From NCBI GenBank assembly GCA_018609935.1, contig JAHENH010000171.1, forward strand, positions 1-48,346: a stretch of 48,346 nt of DNA, written 5' to 3'. The notes below the pieces were generated by a model. It searched no databases. It was given only the letters and a program-made list of their open reading frames with translations, and was not told where the DNA came from. Both the position numbers and the translations under genes were made by a program. Source of the stretch: Halobacteriales archaeon (lineage in GTDB: Archaea > Halobacteriota > Halobacteria > Halorutilales > JAHENH01). Positions 7,445 to 17,100 of the stretch are shown here, one piece after another (position 1 is the first letter of the stretch; each line of letters opens with the position of its first letter).

Positions 7445-7927
7445 TTAAATATCATCTAAGTTGTTTTTAGCATTTCTAACTTTTTTCTCTAAGGACATAT
7501 CTGCATATTTTCCATAATCTTCTAATTCTTTTATCTTTTCTATATTATCCAATAGATCTATATCACTATCTAAGCTGTCTTTAATCTTTGATTCAACTTT
7601 TTTAAGTTCTTCCTCCGTTAATTGTCTTTTCTTACCATCTTTAGTTTTTATTATTACTTTTGGTGATTTCTCCTTAATAGATACCTGTATTTCTCTTGTA
7701 TTATTAAATACTTTCTTAGTATGATCTATTAATAGAGCTTTAACTACTGTTTCTTTTAAGTTATCTCCTTTTTTAATTTCAGAACTATAGAGATATTCCC
7801 AATCCTTTTTGCTTGGTCTTTTAAAACTATGGGAACCACATCTTGGACAATCACCTAGAGGCCAAGGTGAACTATGTCTACCGGTATTTACCGGATATCT
7901 ACACTTAGAACAGATAAATATAGTCAT
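7445..7927 (-). CDS. Zinc-ribbon protein of unknown function
   Basis: The 160-residue protein begins with a zinc ribbon (FICSKCRYPV, then GDCPRCGSHSF, with two CxxC pairs about 22 residues apart). It continues with a charged region rich in Lys, Glu and Asp that is predicted to be mostly helical, including ITKDGKKRQLTEEELKKVE-like text near residue 100. The N-terminal finger including SSPWPLGDCPRCG is distinctive. I do not recognise the family. It is convergent with the preceding small zinc-ribbon gene (3' ends about 50 bases apart), so the two are not co-transcribed. Confidence 0.7.
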   Translation of the reverse strand: MTIFICSKCRYPVNTGRHSSPWPLGDCPRCGSHSFKRPSKKDWEYLYSSEIKKGDNLKETVVKALLIDHTKKVFNNTREIQVSIKEKSPKVIIKTKDGKKRQLTEEELKKVESKIKDSLDSDIDLLDNIEKIKELEDYGKYADMSLEKKVRNAKNNLDDI

Positions 7928-8284
7928 TAATACAAGTTATATTTTATACAATATATACTTATTTATTATATAAATAACTAAAGATCACTTCAAATTATAT
8001 AAAAACAAAAATAAAAATCAAAATTCGATCCTGAAACTATAATGCCATAGATATTGTACAACGCTAATGAAAGAAGATCATTACTATAGACCCTATTAAG
8101 AAAAACTTCGAAGCTTGCTTCACCTCTATAGAGATAAATAACAAGCTATAATAATCTAAAAATATACAGTATAGTTATATGTAAAATATCCAAGTTTTTA
8201 CACAGAATACAAGGTAAAGCCCAAAAATTCAATTTTGAGAAGATCTCAGTTAACATGATAGAATTCTTTTATATTTTTGAATAT
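7928..8284. other. Intergenic region without recognisable genes
   Basis: The spacer runs from the start of the zinc-ribbon gene (7927) to the end of the synthase gene (8285), both on minus. It must contain the zinc-ribbon gene promoter and the synthase terminator. The longest frames are only about ten codons. I see no RNA gene. Confidence 0.5.
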
Positions 8285-9424
8285 TTATTTTATTTTTTCT
8301 ATTATAGATATTAGGTCTTCATCTGTAATTTCTTCACCTTTTTGTCCTAGTTTTTTTACATGTTCAACAGCTTTGGATAAATCTTTATCAGAAACATCTA
8401 TATCATGGTTGTTTAGCTTAGCTTTAACACTTGATTTTCCAGTATGTTTTCCAAGAGTAAGCTCTCTCTCCCTACCAACTATTTCTGGTGGGTAAGGCTC
8501 ATACATAGCCTCATCTTTCAATGTTCCATCTGTATGAATACCGCTTTCGTGTGTAAATGCATTCTCACCTACTACGGCCTTGTTAGGTGGTATAACTATC
8601 CCTGTAGTTTCTTCTACTACTTTAGATAATTTATAAAGCTTACTAAGCTCTAAACTTTTAACATCGTATAGATGCCAAATTGATACAGCAACTTCCTCAA
8701 GCGCTACATTTCCGGCTCTTTCACCTATACCATTGACCGTAGCATGGACTAAGTCCGCACCTGCAGCTATACTAGCTAGTGTATTGGTCATTGCAAGCCC
8801 TAAATCATCATGAGTATGTGTACTAGTAGGACCCAAATCTGACAACATAGAGATAGTCTTATATGTGTGTTCAGGTCCACTATAGCCAACAGTATCACAA
8901 TAACAAATTCTGTCTGCCCCAGCCTCAAGAGACTGTTTCATTAGGCTTTTTAAAAATTTTGGGTCAGCCCTGCTCCCATCTTCTCCTAAAACTTCTACCC
9001 ATAGACCATGATCCTTGGCATATTCAACAAGATCAATAGTTGTCTCTAAAATATTATTTCTATCCACACCAACTTTTTTTTCAATATGCTTATCACTAGA
9101 AGGCACAACGAGATTTATACCATCAACATTACAGTCTAAAGCAAGATCTATATCTCCTTTTACACCCCTCGTAAAGCTTGTTATTTTAGGTTCTAAGCCA
9201 AGACTTGATATTTTACTTATTGCTTTCCTTTCATTTTCACTGGTACAAGCACTACCTGCTTCAATAATATCCACTCCTGTTTCTTCAAGAATATTAACTA
9301 TTCGTACTTTATCATTAACACTAAGAGATATACCAGGGGCTTGTTCACCATCTCTTAAGGTAGTATCAAGAAAACTAATCTCTCCTTTAGAGATACACCT
9401 ATTTCCGTTTAATAAAACGATCAC
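8285..9424 (-). CDS. Homocitrate / 2-isopropylmalate / citramalate synthase family enzyme (short form)
   Basis: The 379-residue protein has all the DRE-TIM metallolyase motifs: FLDTTLRDGEQAPGIS with the catalytic Arg-Asp, the metal-binding HTHDDLGLA, GIGERAGNVALEEV, and the subdomain ESGIHTDG followed by EPYPPEIVGRERELTLGKHTG. These enzymes condense acetyl-CoA with a 2-oxo acid. The C-terminal leucine-sensing regulatory domain of LeuA (about 130 residues) is missing, so feedback control by leucine is unlikely. The PYPPEIVG...LGKHTG end resembles AksA (homocitrate synthase of coenzyme B synthesis) and archaeal citramalate synthase CimA; the substrate cannot be decided from sequence alone. The gene is alone, not in a leu operon. 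Confidence 0.87.
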   Translation of the reverse strand: MIVLLNGNRCISKGEISFLDTTLRDGEQAPGISLSVNDKVRIVNILEETGVDIIEAGSACTSENERKAISKISSLGLEPKITSFTRGVKGDIDLALDCNVDGINLVVPSSDKHIEKKVGVDRNNILETTIDLVEYAKDHGLWVEVLGEDGSRADPKFLKSLMKQSLEAGADRICYCDTVGYSGPEHTYKTISMLSDLGPTSTHTHDDLGLAMTNTLASIAAGADLVHATVNGIGERAGNVALEEVAVSIWHLYDVKSLELSKLYKLSKVVEETTGIVIPPNKAVVGENAFTHESGIHTDGTLKDEAMYEPYPPEIVGRERELTLGKHTGKSSVKAKLNNHDIDVSDKDLSKAVEHVKKLGQKGEEITDEDLISIIEKIK

Positions 9425-9602
9425 TCGCCATTAGACGATCACAAATCTAAATTCAATGTAAAATTATATAAACTTAATGAAAAAATTCAACGTAAATTAA
9501 ACATTTCTTTTTGTCTTTCTAATTGGAGTAAATAGCGGTAGATCTACAACTAATACTCGAAAACATAATCTGAATAGAATTTCTAGTTATAACCGGAAAA
9601 AT

Positions 9603-10079
9603 TTACTTAGTTATATCTAGTAATGCTATTCGTTCTAAGACTAATAGTTCTAGTTTATCTTTTCCAACAGTATCTAATTCTTTGTCTGTTATATTAAAGA
9701 AGTCCTTTACTCGTCCCCCGTATTCAATATTATTTTCCTTGACCTTTTTTTTAAGATCATTTCTTGCTTTTTTTGAGTTTTCTATTATGAACACTGCTTC
9801 ACTCTTTGAGGGTTTTAAACCTATTTCGAGTGCCTTTTCTATCTGTCTAGTCCCTGCAGCATAAAGCATAATTTCCATAGAAAGCTCATCGGCTATTTGT
9901 TCATTTCTTTTAAATGAACGCTTTGCTTTCTTTATAGATTCTTTTAGATGTCTATGTGATATAATATAGCTAGGATCAAACCCTTGAATTATAGCGTTAT
10001 TTTCTTTTTCTATAATATTTATTTCCTCTAAAAAATCATCTAAATTGCCTATATCTATTTTTGCTTCCAAGATATTCAT
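9603..10079 (-). CDS. cgi121: Cgi121 subunit of the KEOPS tRNA-modification complex
   Basis: The 158-residue product shows HLKESIKKAKRSFKRNEQIADELSME followed by IMLYAAGTRQIEKALEIGL, the Cgi121 core: a helix that contacts the Bud32 kinase and the LLYaaGtRQI.eAl.i.Gl signature. KEOPS (Kae1, Bud32, Cgi121, Pcc1) makes threonylcarbamoyl-adenosine at position 37 of ANN-decoding tRNAs; Cgi121 binds the tRNA CCA end. Its ATG is one base downstream of the hel308 stop codon on the same strand, so the two are surely co-transcribed. This hel308-cgi121 pairing is a known conserved arrangement in euryarchaea, which strengthens the call. Confidence 0.88.
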   Translation of the reverse strand: MNILEAKIDIGNLDDFLEEINIIEKENNAIIQGFDPSYIISHRHLKESIKKAKRSFKRNEQIADELSMEIMLYAAGTRQIEKALEIGLKPSKSEAVFIIENSKKARNDLKKKVKENNIEYGGRVKDFFNITDKELDTVGKDKLELLVLERIALLDITK

Positions 10080-10080
10080 A

Positions 10081-12186
10081 TTAGAAATCTTCTATACTTT
10101 TTTGTCCACTCAACTTTTTTTCTTCTATTTTTTCTATATCTAGACCAACCTCTTTAAGAATATTTACAGCAACTTGAGGTCCCAGTATATCTTGGATGGT
10201 TTCTGGATCTATCTTCTTTAAATCCTGTTTGCTTTTTATCTTGTTATCATATAGTTTTCTAGCACGTACTCTACCAATTCCTCTAATAGAAATAAGATCT
10301 AACAAATCTTCTTTTACTCCATACGAAATCCTAAATCTTAGATTATTAATTTCGTCCACAAAAGATGAATCGATGAATGATGCTAAAGATTCTGCCGCCT
10401 GAAGTAACCATTCAGCATTATCTACCTTTCCTCTAATATCTCCAGGACCAACACCATATTTGGAAGTAATATCTTCCTCATCTTTTTCTTCTATCCAATC
10501 AAAAAGTAATGAAGCAGTTTTAAGAGAGGAAAGCCAATCTTCATCTTTAAACTTTAGCTCCACAAGTTTCTCTTTATTTTCTAATCCAAACTTTTTCATT
10601 TTTTCTTTTTCGCCTTTTCGAAGATATAATGGACGCATATCTGGGGTATGGCTTATAGTCTCTAAAAATGTCAAAGGTGTTACATCTATGTCTCCTTTAT
10701 TTGCTTTTTCTAAGGTTTTTTCAATACGGGCACCAGTCATTGGATCAATATAAAATTTTGAAACTTGTTTTCCAATACCTGTAGCATTTAACCTATTCTT
10801 ATGAACCTCTATCATATCAATACAATTAAGATACCTCAAAACTCTTTCAACTTCCATAGAAAGATCTTCGTCTTCTTGGTATGCATGAAAGGTCTCATCT
10901 AGTAGATCCATTAATTCTTTTTTAGATCTAGCAAATTCACTTGCTATAGACGACAAAATATGAGACCTTAACGGTTTTTTGCCAGCAAGCTTGGAAAAAG
11001 CAGGTTCAGGTTCACCTTCAATATATTTAAAATATAAATCCTCAACACTCTTTGGCCCCTCAACTAGTATAGCTTCACCATAGGGATCCAAACCAGGTCT
11101 TCCTGCTCTACCAAACATTTGATGTATCTCCAATACTGGAATATCCTTCATACCAACATCTGTATAACGTTGATGATCTCTAACTATCACTCTTCGAGCT
11201 GGTAAGTTAACTCCGGCAGCTAAAGTCGGAGTAGCAACAATAGCTTTTATATCTTGATTACGAAAGTTATCTTCGACTGTTGATCGATGAAAATTTTTTA
11301 GTCCCGCATGATGAAATGCTACACCTCCTTTTATACATTCTACAAGTTTTTCTCCAGTATCAGTATTAGACTCAGTTTGAACTTGTCTAGAAAGCTCAAC
11401 CAAGTTATTTAGTTTTCTCTTAGCTATTCTCTTAGCTAGCGCTTCAGAGTTTCTTCTGGAATTAACAAAAACAAGACATTGACCTCCATCTTTTATAGAT
11501 TGTTCTACTAGATCTTCTGTATCTCCCTGTATCCTTTTCTTATCCCCATCTTCAAACTCTATTACCTTACCATCAAAGATGCCTTTCTTTAAAGGTACAG
11601 GCCTCCAATTATTTTCGATTAATTCAGCATTAAGCCATCCAGCTATTTCTTCTGCATTCTTAATTGTTGCACTTAAACCTATAACCTGTAAATCAGGATT
11701 AAGACGACGTAGTTTTGCAATAACCATCTCTAGAGTAGGACCTCTTTCACCTGAATCAAGAAGATGTATCTCATCTATTATAATACAGTCGAGATTATTT
11801 ATCCAAGATACATTATTTCGTATTAAAGAATCTACTTTCTCACTTGTTGAAACAATAATATCTTTAGACCCTAATTTTTCTTCTTTTTTATCATAATCAC
11901 CAGTAGAGACATCTGTTTCAAAACCGGGTATGTTTTTAAAGTCATCGTATTTTTCCTTTGCAAGAGCACGTAATGGAACTATATATAATGAGTTCTTAGA
12001 TGAAACCATAGCTAATTCCCCAATAAAGGTTTTCCCACTAGCAGTAGGAACAGCAGCAACTATGTTTTGACCATCCAAAACACCTTTTTTTACACTCTCT
12101 TTTTGAGGGGGATAAAGTTCATCTATTCCTTTTTGTCTATAATATCTTTTTAATTTCTCTGAAACATCTAAATCCTCTATTTTCAT
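10081..12186 (-). CDS. hel308: Hel308 superfamily 2 DNA helicase
   Basis: The 701-residue length fits Hel308. Visible motifs: Q-motif LYPPQ, Walker A PTASGKT (residues 47-53), DEIH Walker B, LSATI motif III, FVNSRR motif IV, ATPTLAAGVNLPARRV motif V and QMFGRAGRPG motif VI. A winged-helix and ratchet domain follow, then a helix-hairpin-helix end (ISIRGIGRVRARKLY). Hel308 unwinds 3'-tailed DNA at stalled forks and helps recombination repair. The C-terminus is GQKSIEDF, a PCNA-interacting-peptide-like motif (Q..I..F) that could tether it to the sliding clamp. It is upstream of cgi121 in a two-gene operon. Confidence 0.96.
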   Translation of the reverse strand: MKIEDLDVSEKLKRYYRQKGIDELYPPQKESVKKGVLDGQNIVAAVPTASGKTFIGELAMVSSKNSLYIVPLRALAKEKYDDFKNIPGFETDVSTGDYDKKEEKLGSKDIIVSTSEKVDSLIRNNVSWINNLDCIIIDEIHLLDSGERGPTLEMVIAKLRRLNPDLQVIGLSATIKNAEEIAGWLNAELIENNWRPVPLKKGIFDGKVIEFEDGDKKRIQGDTEDLVEQSIKDGGQCLVFVNSRRNSEALAKRIAKRKLNNLVELSRQVQTESNTDTGEKLVECIKGGVAFHHAGLKNFHRSTVEDNFRNQDIKAIVATPTLAAGVNLPARRVIVRDHQRYTDVGMKDIPVLEIHQMFGRAGRPGLDPYGEAILVEGPKSVEDLYFKYIEGEPEPAFSKLAGKKPLRSHILSSIASEFARSKKELMDLLDETFHAYQEDEDLSMEVERVLRYLNCIDMIEVHKNRLNATGIGKQVSKFYIDPMTGARIEKTLEKANKGDIDVTPLTFLETISHTPDMRPLYLRKGEKEKMKKFGLENKEKLVELKFKDEDWLSSLKTASLLFDWIEEKDEEDITSKYGVGPGDIRGKVDNAEWLLQAAESLASFIDSSFVDEINNLRFRISYGVKEDLLDLISIRGIGRVRARKLYDNKIKSKQDLKKIDPETIQDILGPQVAVNILKEVGLDIEKIEEKKLSGQKSIEDF

Positions 12187-12407
12187 TATGACATAATATT
12201 TCTTTATCTATGTTAACTCTTTACAATCCACCGACATAGAATATATAGACAAAAATAAGGATAAAAATATTTAATAGTAGATTTTTCTATATCTAAACTA
12301 TTTTATTTTAATAGGGTAACTTTGTGGATTCAGTGTGTCTTTAATATTCTATTTAGAGTAAAGAAATCATCAAAAAATCTTTCAAGTAAAATATATAAAC
12401 ATATTAT

Positions 12408-12566
12408 ATGCCGCATACTCTTGAGGTTAAATGTAACAATACCGATTGTGAACTTGATATGTTTGAACTACATTACACATATGAAATGCCAGATGATGTA
12501 GGTGTAAAAGACTTTGTTTGTCCATACTGTACTGAAACTGATTATCTAGAAGAAATAAAAGTTTAA
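12408..12566 (+). CDS. 52-residue haloarchaeal-type zinc protein
   Basis: ATG 12408 opens a 52-codon frame: MPHTLEVKCNNTDCELDMF, then ELHYTYEMPDDVGVKDF, then VCPYCTETDYLEEIKV. The Cys pairs (CNNTDC and CPYC) are spaced as a zinc-binding finger. The text is strikingly like a small conserved haloarchaeal family with the consensus (L.VKC....C.LDMFE.HYTY..PD..) known to me from memory. The function is unknown. It sits between two minus-strand genes and ends 16 bases before the tiaS stop. The strong, ordered composition supports a real gene despite its size. Confidence 0.78.
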   Translation: MPHTLEVKCNNTDCELDMFELHYTYEMPDDVGVKDFVCPYCTETDYLEEIKV

Positions 12567-12581
12567 CATTTATTTGTAGTT

Positions 12582-13844
12582 TTATTTTTTTGGTATTTGC
12601 GTTAAGCTGTTTACTTCATCTGAACTAAAACGTATTAGAGGTTTAGATATATGGCGTCTAGCTGAAGGGGGTACCTCATACCATCCTTCTTTTATGTTCC
12701 TTTTTATATCTATATAGTCTTTTGAGCTAGCTTTGTCACCACATTTTTTACATCTATATCCTTGATTCTTTCCAGCACTTTCCATTTTTTTTCCACAGCT
12801 GCATTCTGGATTTACTAGTTTTTTAGTGTTTAGATCTTTTATATATATTTTTTCGATGTTTAATGTATTGTTTTTCACTCCTCCACATACCTTTATAGAA
12901 TCTCCTTTTCTGAGTTTCTTAATTAGGTTTCTGAATTCTTTAGTAGGTTCAAATGCAGCACATTTTAATTTGTTTTCACTATCTTTTATTGAGAAAAACA
13001 CATGTCCACCTTCTATTGTTTTTGGATCCTTATTTACTTTTCCAGAAACCTCATATGATCTATAATTTTTTATATTCTTTATATTTGATTTGATAAGATG
13101 GTAGTCTGTACCTTGATTAGTTCTAAATATATTTATACGATCGCATTCAGCTTCAATAGATGAATTTGCATTTAAAACCCCCGAATATGTTCCTCTTAAA
13201 CCATAGACTACAGGACCATTAGTGTTAGGTATAGCAACTACATCTTTTCTAAAATAATCAATTGTGTCCCAAGTTTCAGGATATGTTTTATAATCCGCTT
13301 TAAAAAAGGATTCTGTGTTAACTTTCCTTTTTTCATTCCAATCATTATCTCTATATGCTATGAATTCATATGTCCAATCATTAAAAACTCTTGGAGCCCC
13401 TATAGCTGCTAGGGCACCAACTATCCCTCTCTCGTTTTTCCCTAAACTTTTTAGTTCAACATTGTTTTTTTCAGCTACTTTTCTAGCTTCATCCTTAGAT
13501 TTAACATCCCTAACAGTCTCAAATGTGAAATTCTTTAAATATTGTGGTGGTGTGTCATCCTCTAAAAAAGCAACCCCTGGATTAGAATCCTCAAAAACTG
13601 CATATTTATTAATTAAATCAACTACAATATTTTTAACTCTTTCAGTATAATCTGTATCCACAATAAGACATAGACATGCATTACCTCTAGTTTTAAATGG
13701 AATATTAGGATTTAAACGAATTAATAGACGATCTTTAATTGAACTATATTCAGAAATTTTTTCTGCAATAATAGTTGCTAAATAAGTGGTACACATACCT
13801 TTATCCCTCGAATCCGTATCATCTAACCCAATTATCAATGACAT
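12582..13844 (-). CDS. tiaS: TiaS, tRNA(Ile2) 2-agmatinylcytidine synthetase
   Basis: The 420-residue protein starts MSLIIGLDDTDSRDKGMCTTYLA, the TiaS GLDDTDS kinase-like motif, followed by RLNPNIPFKTRGNACLCL. A catalytic middle domain follows, then an OB-fold (residues about 265-340) and a zinc ribbon (ECSCGKKM...YRCKKCGD). TiaS uses ATP to attach agmatine to C34 of the CAU-anticodon tRNA-Ile, so that it reads AUA; it is essential in archaea. In an AT-rich genome with many ATA codons this enzyme is under heavy demand, as the abundant ATA here shows. The gene is divergent from smc and convergent with the tiny zinc protein. Confidence 0.95.
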   Translation of the reverse strand: MSLIIGLDDTDSRDKGMCTTYLATIIAEKISEYSSIKDRLLIRLNPNIPFKTRGNACLCLIVDTDYTERVKNIVVDLINKYAVFEDSNPGVAFLEDDTPPQYLKNFTFETVRDVKSKDEARKVAEKNNVELKSLGKNERGIVGALAAIGAPRVFNDWTYEFIAYRDNDWNEKRKVNTESFFKADYKTYPETWDTIDYFRKDVVAIPNTNGPVVYGLRGTYSGVLNANSSIEAECDRINIFRTNQGTDYHLIKSNIKNIKNYRSYEVSGKVNKDPKTIEGGHVFFSIKDSENKLKCAAFEPTKEFRNLIKKLRKGDSIKVCGGVKNNTLNIEKIYIKDLNTKKLVNPECSCGKKMESAGKNQGYRCKKCGDKASSKDYIDIKRNIKEGWYEVPPSARRHISKPLIRFSSDEVNSLTQIPKK

Positions 13845-14170
13845 ATAAATAACATCAAATCTTTTTCTAATACCTGTATCTACTGTTTATTTAATCATAG
13901 TTACTGTATATAAAAACCAAAATCTTCCGGAATATTACTCTATATTTAGTTCCTTATAGTCATATATATCTGTATTTTTCTTTTTTTAGATTGGTGTTAA
14001 GTTAGATTCATCTATAGAAGTATTTCTTCTATCAGTTTTTAGTTTTATTATAAAATAACTAATATTAATTTTATAGGTATATAGGAAACTGATTTTTTTT
14101 TATAGGAAAGATAGGTTAGATTGATACGTCTGACGTGTGTTTTTTGAATTGTAGCTACTGGTTTAAATTA
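13845..14170. other. Divergent promoter region between tiaS and smc
   Basis: This is the spacer between the start codons of tiaS (minus) and smc (plus), so it contains two promoters. AT-rich runs give several TATA-like candidates. No ORF or RNA gene is seen. The plus-strand frame extends to 14135, but the better smc start is 14171. Confidence 0.5.
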
Positions 14171-17100
14171 ATGCATATAAAAGAGTTAAGGATAGAAGGG
14201 TTCAAGTCATTTAATTCTGCTAGAGTTTCTTTTTATGATGGTTTTATAGCTATTAGTGGACCTAATGGTAGTGGTAAAAGTAATTTAATAGATAGTATTC
14301 TTTTTGCTCTTGGTCTTGCACAAGCTAAGGGTATGAGGGCTGAAAGACTTCCTGAAATTTTACATGAGTCTAATGGAAAAAAAGTTAATGAAGCTATTGT
14401 AGAGGTTGTTTTAGATAATTCAGATGAAAAATTAAAAAGAGAAGAATTGAAACCATTGTGTGGGGAGATAGATAATATAGATGAGGTAGTAATTAAAAGG
14501 AGGTTGAAGAAAACTGATAAGGGATATAATTCATATTATTATTTGAATAATTCATCTATAAGACTTTCTGACCTGCATGATTTACTTTCTGGTATCGGTA
14601 TTACCCCTGAAGGATATAATGTTGTAATGCAAGGTGATGTAACCCGTATTGTACAGACTTCTTCTACTAATAGAAGAAAGATTGTAGAGGAAGCAGCTGG
14701 CACTGCGGAATTTGATAATAAAAAAGAAAAAGCAAGAGAAGAATTGGAGAAAGTTCAAGATAGTGTTGAAGTTTTAGAGGTTCGATTAGATGAAAGGGAA
14801 GACCGTTTATCTATGTTAGAGGAAGATAGAAAAGAGGCTTTAGAGTATAAAAAACTTAAGCAAAAAAAAGAAAAAGAAGAAGATAAATTGAAATATGCTG
14901 AATATAATGAGATAAAAAAAGAGATAAAAGATGTTAAAGAAGAGATAAAAGAGGAAAGAAAAACTAAACAAAAATTAGTTGATAAGGTTGAAGAAAGAAA
15001 AAAGAAAGAAGAGGAACTAAAAGAAGAGTTAGAAAAAGTTGATAAGGAGATAACAGACAAGGGCGAGGAAGAGAAAGTTGATCTAAAACAAAGAATAGAA
15101 GAAATTAAAGGTGAAATAGATAGAAAAGTAAGAGAAATCGAGGATATAAGAGATTCATTACAGAAAGGGAAAAAAGAAAGAAGAAATAAGTTAGTTGAAG
15201 CTGATAAAAAAGGAGAAGAAATAGAAGATCTAGAAAATAGAATAAAAGAAAAAAAAGCTACAAAGTCTAGTATTAAATCAGAACTAAACAGAATAGAGGA
15301 TAGTCTGGAGGAAATAGAAACAGAACTTGAAGAGGAGCATATTGAAACAAAGGAAAAATACAGAGAAATAAAAGACGAACTTCAAAACCTTAGAGATGAA
15401 AGAGCTGAACTTCAACGTGAAAAAGATAGAGTTCTAGATATCTCAAGGAGGAAAGACAAGGAGTTTAATGAAACTAAGAATAAATTAAATAAAATAGAGG
15501 AAAATATAAAAAATCTGAAAGAAAAGAGAAATACAACAGAAGATAATTTAAATCGATTAAAAAAAGAATTTGATAAACAACGAAAACAAAGATATGACCT
15601 CGAAGAATCTAAACAGAAATTAGAAAAGAAACAAAAGGATAAACAAAAGAAATTAAGAGAAATAAAGGAAGAACTTGCAGACCAAAAAACAAGCTATGGT
15701 AGAGCAGTTGGGACTATTCTTAATTCTGATATAGATGGAATACATGGTACTGTAGCAGATCTTGGAGACGTACCTGATAAATATTCTGTTGCTGTGGAAA
15801 CTGCCGCATCGGGTAGGATGAATAATGTAGTTGTAGAAAATGATAGAGTAGGTCAAAAATGTATAGAATTTCTTAAAAACCAAAATGTAGGTAGAGCTAC
15901 TTTCTTGCCTATTAATAAGATGGAAAAAAGAAAACTTGGATCATTACCATCTAACGAAGGTGTAATAGACTATGCATATAATCTAGCGGAATTCTCAGAT
16001 GAATACGCGCCTATTTTTTCCTATGTTTTAGGAAATACACTGGTAGTAAAAAACATGGATATTGCAAGAGAAATGATGGGAGATCACCGATTGGTTACTC
16101 TTGAAGGAGAAATAGTCGAGAGAAGTGGTGCTATGAAGGGAGGATCCAAGAAAAATAATCGTTCTTTTTCTAAAAACCTAAGAGAGAGAAAAGAAAAATT
16201 AGAAAAACAGAAAAAAGAAATAGATAAAGATCTTAAGTCAGTTATTTCACAACTTAATGATATAGAAAAGAAAGCCAGTGAATCTGAACTAAACATAGAG
16301 AAAAAGGAGAAAAAACTAAAGGAAATGAAAGAACAAATAAAAGGATTGAAGTCTAAAAAATCTGAGCTTGAGGCTCAGAAAGAGGAACTGGAGAAAGAAA
16401 AAGAGAAAAATCTCAATAAAATGGAGGAAATTGAGGAAAAATTGGATAAAATATCTGATAAAATTAATAAAAAAGAAAAAAAAGAAACTGAATTACAAGA
16501 AAAACTTGAGGGAAAAATACAGGAATTAGAGGAATCTAGAGAGGAATTTAGAAGAAAGAAAGAAGATAAAAAAGAGATCATCCATAATATAGATTCTGAT
16601 CTGGGTAAGTTGAAGATGGAAAAAGGTCATTGTAAAGAAAGGAAACAGGAACTTGAATTAAAAGCAGATAAAATAAAAAAGGAAAAAGAACAAAAAGAGC
16701 AGCGTATTGAAGAACTGAAAAATAAAATGAAGGATCTCGAGGATGAAAAAGAAAAGAAAACTGAGAAATTTACTGAAATAGATGAAGAATTAAAAGAATT
16801 AAAGAAAAAACGGGATAACATAAAGAAAAATCTAGAAGAGAAGAAGGAAAAAAGAAAAACCTTAGAAAGAAGAACTGACCGTTCAAAAAGTAGATTAACC
16901 TCTCTAAAAAAGGAACGTAGATCACTTAAAGAAGAAATAGAAAAAATCGAGGAAAAAATTGAAGATATAGAAGAAGTACAAGATAATTCCGAAAAAATAG
17001 AAAAAAAGATTGAAAAATTAGAAGAGAAGATGGATGAGTTAGAACCTGTTAATATGCGTGCTATAGAAGAATATAAGGAAGCAAAAAAAGTTAAGGAAGA

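Noticed and set aside
14135..14170. Upstream in-frame ATG of smc (extra 12 residues)
   Set aside because: The extension MCFLNCSYWFKL does not resemble SMC N-termini, whereas MHIKELRIEGFKSF does.
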